In this document: piece by piece, positions 16,053 through 20,194 of the stretch | Position numbering within the stretch: the first letter of the stretch is position 1 | Layout: each line of letters starts with the position of its first letter | Source: DATAES01 sp036257895 | GTDB lineage: Bacteria > Actinomycetota > Acidimicrobiia > Acidimicrobiales > JACDCH01 | Length of the DNA: 20,194 bases | Assembly (NCBI GenBank): GCA_036257895.1 | Contig: DATAES010000129.1 | Coordinates: forward strand, 1 to 20,194 | Direction: 5' to 3' | The notes under the pieces: model-generated | Databases searched by the model: none | The model's input: only the letters and a program-made list of their open reading frames with translations | What the model was told of the DNA's origin: nothing | Translations under genes and position numbers: made by a program

Positions 16053-17012
16053 GTGACCGCGGCCATCGAGGCGCACGACCTCACCCGGACCTTCGGTGAG
16101 AACATCGCGCTCGACGGCCTGACCCTCGAACTCCAGGCGGGGGAAGTGCTTGCCTTGCTCGGACCAAACGGTGCCGGCAAGACGACGACGGTTCGCCTGC
16201 TCAACGGAGTGCTCAAGCCCGATCGAGGCCGCGCCCGCGTGCTCGGCCTCGACCCGCTGGTCGACGGGGAGGAGCTGCGGCGGCGCACCGGCGTGTTGAC
16301 CGAGGGAGCGGGACTGGACGACCGGCTCACTGCCCGCGAGAACCTGACCTTTGTCGCCCAGATCCGAGGGCTGCGCGGTAGGCAGGGCGAGACCCGCGTC
16401 GACGATCTCCTGGGCCGGTTCGGCATGATCGACCGCGCCAACGACAAGGTGCAGGGATTCTCGACCGGGCAGCGCAAGCGGCTCGCGCTGGCGCGGGCGC
16501 TGCTGCACGACCCGGAGGTGCTGTTTCTCGACGAGCCGACGTCCGGCCTCGACCCCGCCGCGACGCGCGATGTCATCGACCTGCTCGGATCACTCGCGGC
16601 CGAGCACGGCCGGACCGTCGTCCTCTGCACCCACTTCCTCGGTGAAGCCGGCCGGCTCGCGCACCGTATGGCCGTCCTCCACCACGGCCAGCTCCACGCC
16701 TACGGGCGGCCCGACGAGCTCGCGGCGCGGCTGTGGGACGGTGTCGACGCCGACGTCGACCTCGGCGCGCCAGCGGACGACAGAACCGTCGCTCTTCTCG
16801 TCGAGCTCGACGGCGTGCAGGCGGCCGAGACGACTGCGAGCGGATTGCGAGTACGAGTCGACGACCGCGAAGCAATGGCGGCGGTCGTGGCGATGCTCGT
16901 CGCCCGCGAGGTGCCCGTGTACGGCGCTGTCCCACGAACGCCGACACTCGAAGACGTGTACTTCGCCGTCGAGGCGCAGTTCCGGAAGGACAGGGCCGAT
17001 GGCCACGGCTAG
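16053..17012 (+). CDS. ABC transporter ATP-binding protein (ABC-2 exporter type)
   Basis: The 319-residue ATPase has Walker A GPNGAGKTT at 37-45, a signature FSTGQRKRLALARALL at 136-151 where the usual LSGGQ is FSTGQ, Walker B VLFLDEPTSGLDP at 156-168, and the switch His in CTHFL. A C-terminal extension after about 230 (DVDLGAP through PTLEDVYFAVE) is typical of NatA/DrrA-like exporters. It powers the permease encoded immediately downstream; the cargo is not predictable. GTG 16053 puts the start directly before AAIEAHDLTRTFG; no clear ribosome binding site precedes it, so it may be leaderless. It diverges from the acyl-CoA ligase across 111 bases. Confidence 0.92.
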   Translation: MTAAIEAHDLTRTFGENIALDGLTLELQAGEVLALLGPNGAGKTTTVRLLNGVLKPDRGRARVLGLDPLVDGEELRRRTGVLTEGAGLDDRLTARENLTFVAQIRGLRGRQGETRVDDLLGRFGMIDRANDKVQGFSTGQRKRLALARALLHDPEVLFLDEPTSGLDPAATRDVIDLLGSLAAEHGRTVVLCTHFLGEAGRLAHRMAVLHHGQLHAYGRPDELAARLWDGVDADVDLGAPADDRTVALLVELDGVQAAETTASGLRVRVDDREAMAAVVAMLVAREVPVYGAVPRTPTLEDVYFAVEAQFRKDRADGHG

Positions 17013-17844
17013 TCCCGCCACGCGAACCGCCCGGGTGCCGATCGACTGGCGCGCGGTGCGGGCCGTGATGGGCAAGGATTTCGCCGCCGTGCGGCGGTCG
17101 AAGGCGATCGTGCTGCCGATGCTGATCGTCCCGTTCCTGATGCTCGTCGTCCTTCCCCTCGTGATCGGCTTCGTGGCGCGCTCACAGACGCAGTTCGACG
17201 TGTCGCGCTTCCTGTCGAACCTTCCCGGCGACGTCGCGAAACCGATCCTTCGGCTGCCGGTCCGCCAGCAGCTCCTCGTGCTCGTGAACGGCTACCTGCT
17301 CGCCCCGCTGTTCCTCTTGGTGCCGCTCATGGTCTCGGCGGTACTGGCGGCTGATGCGTTCGCAGGCGAGAAGGAGCGCAAGACGCTCGAGACGCTGTTG
17401 CACCTTCCGCTGGCGGAGCGTGACCTCTTCATCGCGAAGTTGCTCAGCGCGTTCATACCCGCCGTCATGATCTCGTGGATCGGCTTCTTCTGCTTCTCGA
17501 TCGTCACGAACGCCGTCGCGTGGCCGGTGATGCACCGTGTGTTCGTACCGACGCGCCTGTGGGTCGTGATGATTCTGTGGGTCGCGCCTGCAGTCGCTGC
17601 GCTCGGGCTGGGCATCATGGTTCGCGTCTCCGTCAGGGCGCGCACTTCGCAGGAGGCGAACCAGCTCGGCGGTGCGGTGATCCTCCCCTTGATCTTCCTC
17701 GTGGTCGGCCAAGCGACCGGGCTCCTGCTCGTCGAGCTGTCGGTCGCCATCGCCATCGGTGCAGTCGTGTGGCTGATCGCGCTCTGGCTGTGCGCACGGG
17801 GCGCGAAGCGATTCACCCGCGATCAACTCGCAGCGAAGATGTGA
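16999..17844 (+). CDS. ABC-2 type transporter permease (NatB-like)
   Basis: The 281-residue membrane protein has six hydrophobic segments at about 38-59, 93-118, 148-170, 186-208, 223-245 and 247-265. A GEKERKTLETLLHLPL motif at 123-138, on the cytoplasmic side between helices 2 and 3, is the hallmark of ABC-2 permeases resembling NatB, where it contacts the ATPase. An N-terminal cytoplasmic helix (AVMGKDFAAVRRSKA, 22-36) also fits the family. ATG 16999 overlaps the ATPase gene by 14 bases and has AAGGACAGG just upstream, so the two are translated together. Exported substrate unknown (sodium, drug or lipid are family possibilities). It converges with the small-peptide gene with only seven bases between stops. 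Confidence 0.9.
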   Translation: MATASPATRTARVPIDWRAVRAVMGKDFAAVRRSKAIVLPMLIVPFLMLVVLPLVIGFVARSQTQFDVSRFLSNLPGDVAKPILRLPVRQQLLVLVNGYLLAPLFLLVPLMVSAVLAADAFAGEKERKTLETLLHLPLAERDLFIAKLLSAFIPAVMISWIGFFCFSIVTNAVAWPVMHRVFVPTRLWVVMILWVAPAVAALGLGIMVRVSVRARTSQEANQLGGAVILPLIFLVVGQATGLLLVELSVAIAIGAVVWLIALWLCARGAKRFTRDQLAAKM

Positions 17845-17851
17845 TCGACGG

Positions 17852-17941
17852 TCAGCGAGCGAGCACCACGAACTGCACGATCGCGGCACCGAAGATCATG
17901 ATCAGCAGCACCGCGAGTGCGATGGTCGTGCCCTTCCTCAT
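17852..17941 (-). CDS. 29-residue single-helix membrane peptide
   Basis: A short frame begins at ATG 17941 and ends at TGA 17852. The peptide starts MRKGTT and continues as one uninterrupted hydrophobic stretch, about residues 6-27, ending with LAR. Positive charge at the N-terminus predicts an inside-N orientation. Three facts support a real gene: its ATG overlaps the SAM hydrolase stop as ATGA; a GGAG lies eight bases upstream of the ATG inside the hydrolase 3' end; and the frame fills nearly all the space to the convergent ABC permease. I do not recognise a function. It may stabilise or localise the hydrolase, or act independently. Confidence 0.7.
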   Translation of the reverse strand: MRKGTTIALAVLLIMIFGAAIVQFVVLAR

Positions 17942-18795
17942 TGGTCCGTCTCCGCGTCACTGACAATGCGCAGCGGCAACACGGGACCCTCGAACGACTC
18001 GAGCGTCACCGGATCGCCAGCGTGCAGCCCTAGCTGCTCTGCCGCCGAGCCTCGGTCGACGGCAATCGAGATCAGCCCGTAGGAGTCGACGACGAGTCCG
18101 ACTTCACCGGTGCGCAGCGCCGCGTAGCTCTCCGCGCGGATCGCAGTTCGTTTCGTCTCCGCGAACCGCAGACGCACGCGATCGCCGAACGCGCTGACCT
18201 CATCGGGGTCGACGTTGAGTTGCGCGTTGCCGAACCGGTCGATCCACAGCACCTCGGCGACGAGGGCACCGTCTTCTTCTCGTGTCACCGGCAGCAGCCC
18301 GGGCAGAAGAGTCACCGGATCGATCACATCACCGAGGGCGGCGAGGTCGACGCCTGTGCAGAGATGCGCGGCCGCCGGCGCGAAAACGTCGCGGCCCGCA
18401 AATGTCGGCCCGGGCGCGGGCAGTTGGTACTCCGGATTGTTCAACTCGACGGCCCGGTCAGCGCCGCCCACCATCGCGACCGCAGCCGCAAGCAGTCCGT
18501 TGTCGGGTCCGATGAGCACGGACTGGCCCTCGCCGACCTCGATGGCGACGCCGCGACGATCGCTGCCCACCCCCGGGTCGACCACCGCGAGGACGATGCC
18601 CGGCGCGAGATACTGCGCACTGCGGGCGAGCGTGAGGCCGCCGCCCCGAACGTCGTGGGGCTCGATCTCGTGTGTGAGATCGATGACGACCACATCGGGT
18701 GCGATCGAACGGATCACCGACTTCACGACACCGACGAACTCGTCGGAGAGGCCGTAGTCGGACAGGAAGCTGATCGTGTCGTACCGGCGGCCCAT
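17938..18795 (-). CDS. SAM hydrolase (S-adenosyl-L-methionine hydroxide adenosyltransferase, DUF62 family)
   Basis: The 285-residue protein belongs to the DUF62 family, relatives of fluorinase and chlorinase that use water in place of halide to split SAM into adenosine and methionine. The hallmark triad is visible: Asp73 and Arg80 in VVDPGVGSDRRG, seven residues apart as in the archaeal enzyme, and His144 in FAPAAAHL. LSDYGLSDEFVGVVK at 11-25, DLTHEI at 39-44 and GPDNGLL at 96-102 are family segments, and WIDRFGNAQLNV begins the C-terminal domain. The Asp-Arg-His set argues against halogenase activity. Its physiological role in bacteria is unclear. It follows the HTH gene after 37 bases and precedes the 29-residue peptide with a four-base overlap. 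Confidence 0.92.
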   Translation of the reverse strand: MGRRYDTISFLSDYGLSDEFVGVVKSVIRSIAPDVVVIDLTHEIEPHDVRGGGLTLARSAQYLAPGIVLAVVDPGVGSDRRGVAIEVGEGQSVLIGPDNGLLAAAVAMVGGADRAVELNNPEYQLPAPGPTFAGRDVFAPAAAHLCTGVDLAALGDVIDPVTLLPGLLPVTREEDGALVAEVLWIDRFGNAQLNVDPDEVSAFGDRVRLRFAETKRTAIRAESYAALRTGEVGLVVDSYGLISIAVDRGSAAEQLGLHAGDPVTLESFEGPVLPLRIVSDAETDQ

Positions 18796-18832
18796 CGAAT
18801 GGACGACGGTATCTGGGCGGGCCCGACGGCGC

Positions 18833-19027
18833 CTACCCGGCCTGGGTGTATTGGTTCGCGATGAAGGCGTCGAGGTGGTCCTCGCGCACGCGGTACGACT
18901 TGCCGACCCGAACGGCGAGCAAGTCGCCGGCCTTGATCAGCCGGTACACGGTCATCGTCGACACCCGAAGCAGATCCGCGACCTCGTGCACGGTCAAGAA
19001 CCGCGCCCGCGCTTGCGACTGCGCCAT
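18833..19027 (-). CDS. Small excisionase-like helix-turn-helix DNA-binding protein
   Basis: The 64-residue protein is a single winged helix-turn-helix domain of the excisionase/MerR-like type: FLTVHEVADLLRVSTMTVYR (10-29) forms the two helices, and AVRVGKSYRVREDHLDAFI (38-56) the wing and following helix. Such stand-alone domains are widespread in actinobacteria as regulators and need not belong to a phage. I recall a homologue, Rv0500A, next to proC in Mycobacterium tuberculosis; the same adjacency is seen here. ATG 19027 has a strong GGAGGAAGG upstream, and its own promoter is visible in the 69-base gap behind proC. No integrase or other mobile-element gene is nearby, so excision is not a likely role. 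Confidence 0.85.
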   Translation of the reverse strand: MAQSQARARFLTVHEVADLLRVSTMTVYRLIKAGDLLAVRVGKSYRVREDHLDAFIANQYTQAG

Positions 19028-19054
19028 GGGAACACCCCTTCCTCCGCTGGGGAG

Positions 19055-19084
19055 ACTGTACGCCCCTGTTGTTCGTGTTGTCAG
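19055..19084 (-). promoter_or_regulatory. Predicted promoter of the HTH gene
   Basis: On the minus strand CTGACA (19084-19079) and TACAGT (19060-19055) are spaced 18 bases apart, with five and four matches to the housekeeping -35 and -10 hexamers. The -10 lies about 28 bases before the HTH start codon and is followed by GGAGGAAGG. This would let the HTH gene, SAM hydrolase and small peptide be transcribed apart from proC. Confidence 0.55.
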
Positions 19085-19096
19085 CGGGGCGCCGGG

Positions 19097-19885
19097 CTAG
19101 CTCTGTCCGAGTTCCTTCGATCGCTCGGTGGCCGCGCTGACCGCGTCCAGGAACGCCGCTCGCACGCCTGCGGATTCGAGCGCGCGCAGGCCGGCCGCCG
19201 TCGTTCCGCCGGGACTGGTCACCATGGCACGCAACGCCTCAGGGGGGTCTCCGGTCTCGACGAGCAGGCGCGCGGCGCCGAGCAACGTCTGAGTAGCGAG
19301 GGTCGCGCTCACGTCGCGCGGCAAGCCGACGAGTACGCCCGCTTCGACGAGCGCCTCCGCCACCAGGAAGACGTAGGCCGGTCCCGACCCCGACAACCCG
19401 GTCACGGCGTCAAGCAGATGCTCGGGGAGCCGCACGACAATCCCCACCGCGGCGAGGATCGATTCGGCCCACCCGAGGTCGTCATCCGTGGCGGCTGCGC
19501 CTGCGGCGATGGCCGCCGCGCCGGCGCCAACCAGCGCGGGCGTGTTCGGCATCGCCCGCACGACGGGGATGTCGCCGCCCAACGCCTCTTGCAAGCGGGC
19601 CAGCGTCACGCCCGCGGCGATGGAAAGCACGCGCTCGCACCCGGCCGTCGCCACGGCCGCGCACGCGTCCTCGACGTCTCCTGGCTTCACCGCGATCACC
19701 GCGCCGTGCGCCCGCATCGGATCCGTCGCGACACGCACGCCGGGGAACTGCGCTTGGAGGACTGCCCGGCGATCGGCCAGCTTTTCGACTACGGCCAGCT
19801 CGCCGGCTTCGGCCCAACCCGACGCGAGCAGCCCGGTCAGGAGCGCCTCGCCCATCCTCCCGCCCCCGACCAACTGGAGGTTCAT
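19097..19885 (-). CDS. proC: Pyrroline-5-carboxylate reductase
   Basis: The 262-residue cytoplasmic enzyme reduces pyrroline-5-carboxylate to proline with NAD(P)H. An N-terminal Rossmann motif VGGGRMGEAL (6-15), AVKPGD at 65-70, RAMPNTPALVG at 110-120, SGSGPAY at 165-171 in the substrate-binding helix, and TSPGGTT at 223-229 are all hallmarks. Length is near the usual 260-275. ATG 19885 follows GAGGA closely (spacing about four) and overlaps, as ATGA, the stop of a doubtful 52-codon frame upstream. The next gene downstream is the HTH regulator. Confidence 0.95.
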   Translation of the reverse strand: MNLQLVGGGRMGEALLTGLLASGWAEAGELAVVEKLADRRAVLQAQFPGVRVATDPMRAHGAVIAVKPGDVEDACAAVATAGCERVLSIAAGVTLARLQEALGGDIPVVRAMPNTPALVGAGAAAIAAGAAATDDDLGWAESILAAVGIVVRLPEHLLDAVTGLSGSGPAYVFLVAEALVEAGVLVGLPRDVSATLATQTLLGAARLLVETGDPPEALRAMVTSPGGTTAAGLRALESAGVRAAFLDAVSAATERSKELGQS

Positions 19886-20040
19886 ATTTCCTCAGGGGCT
19901 GCGCGCCCGGACCCCATCTGCTCGGCCGCTATGAGCCCGCTCATGATCGAACCGTACAGGGGGAGCCCGAAGCGACGACCGTGCCGCCCCTTCCCCGATG
20001 GGCGGCATGACGGCGCTCCGGGCGCCTGGGCACCGTACAT
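19882..20040 (-). CDS. Possible 52-residue ORF coupled to proC
   Basis: A frame opens at ATG 20040 (MYGAQAPGAP) and ends at TGA 19882-19884, overlapping the proC ATG by four bases (ATGA). About three quarters of third positions are G or C, a little low for this window but compatible with coding. The N-terminal half is Arg/Gly/Pro rich; the second half contains LPLYGSIMSGLIAAEQMG, which could be a short helix. I do not recognise it. It could be a real small protein, or the proC leader with an accidental open frame. An internal ATG at 19944 would give 20 residues. Confidence 0.35.
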   Translation of the reverse strand: MYGAQAPGAPSCRPSGKGRHGRRFGLPLYGSIMSGLIAAEQMGSGRAAPEEI

Positions 20041-20071
20041 CAGAATGACATGAGATGCAATGTGGTGCTGG

Positions 20072-20194
20072 TCAGCGGTTGAACCGTGACGCGAAACCGA
20101 TGCGGAGTGCGGGTCGAAAGAATTGCTCGACCCAAGCGAACAACGAGCCCAAGACGCGATCGAGCTCGTCGTCGTCGACGGACTCGTTCGCGAG
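20072..20194 (-). CDS. C-terminal end of a minus-strand gene (partial)
   Basis: The last 40 codons of a gene that enters from the right edge end at TGA 20072. The visible part begins with an acidic stretch (ESVDDDELDRVLG) and continues into an amphipathic or membrane-near segment (SLFAWVEQFFRPALRIGF), ending in FNR. About 80 percent of third positions are G or C, supporting coding. It is too short to name. If transcription continues, it would be upstream of proC, with 186 bases between its stop and the proC start. Confidence 0.5.
   Translation of the reverse strand, partial: LANESVDDDELDRVLGSLFAWVEQFFRPALRIGFASRFNR

Noticed and set aside
17938..18795. SAM halogenase (fluorinase or chlorinase)
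   Set aside because: The Asp-Arg-His set of water-using DUF62 enzymes is present, which distinguishes it from the halogenases.
18833..19027. Prophage or integrative element signalled by an excisionase-like gene
   Set aside because: No integrase, att-like repeats or phage genes nearby; flanking genes are core metabolism.
18776..20053. A 425-codon plus-strand frame opposite proC and the HTH gene
   Set aside because: Same reason: shadow of proC, HTH and their gaps; no motifs, and it would span three real minus-strand genes.

Overview
The window is high-GC bacterial DNA, densely packed with genes. Many starts are GTG or TTG and neighbours overlap by a few bases. Gene content points to an actinomycete-type bacterium (Actinomycetota): a rex-hemA-hemC-(cobA/hemD) order, C5-pathway haem synthesis, an actinobacterial-type HemB metal site, and a small helix-turn-helix gene beside proC. 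Acidimicrobiia is a reasonable guess for the class, but that is inference; no rRNA or other decisive marker is present.

Layout. (1) At 1-205 lies a perfect 78-bp tandem repeat that is open in every frame and stops at the start codon of a membrane-anchored c-type cytochrome (207-911, +). A geranylgeranyl/menaquinone reductase-type flavoprotein follows (889-2169, +); the pair looks respiratory. (2) From 13519 down to 2198 the minus strand carries an 11-gene collinear run: rex, a precorrin-2 dehydrogenase/ferrochelatase-type gene, hemA, hemC, a cobA-hemD fusion, a lone family-3 substrate-binding lipoprotein, a HAD hydrolase, hemB, hemL, zwf and lgt. Together hemA, hemL, hemB, hemC and the CobA-HemD fusion take glutamyl-tRNA to uroporphyrinogen III and precorrin-2, and the Met8-like enzyme leads towards sirohaem. 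A Rex-like operator overlaps an apparently leaderless promoter in front of rex, so the run is probably under NADH/NAD+ control. A perfect 12-bp hairpin splits it between the lipoprotein and the HAD gene. (3) At 13670-14371 (+) is an unrecognised seven-helix membrane protein, separated by a 50-bp palindromic element from a convergent acyl-CoA ligase (14445-15941, -). (4) At 16053-17844 (+) is a two-gene ABC-2-type transporter. (5) From 20040 to 17852 the minus strand reads: a doubtful 52-codon ORF, proC, a small excisionase-like HTH gene with its own promoter, a SAM hydrolase (DUF62 family), and a previously easy-to-miss 29-residue membrane peptide coupled to it by an ATGA overlap. The right edge holds the last 40 codons of another minus-strand gene.

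The most unusual items are the in-frame tandem repeat with a 28-bp identical inverted copy 13.4 kb away beside rex, the Rex operator/promoter, the lone solute-binding lipoprotein coupled to CobA-HemD, the 29-residue peptide paired with the SAM hydrolase, and an Lgt lacking two residues that are important in E. coli. Most of the window is ordinary core metabolism; no phage, plasmid, CRISPR, IS or defence genes were seen.
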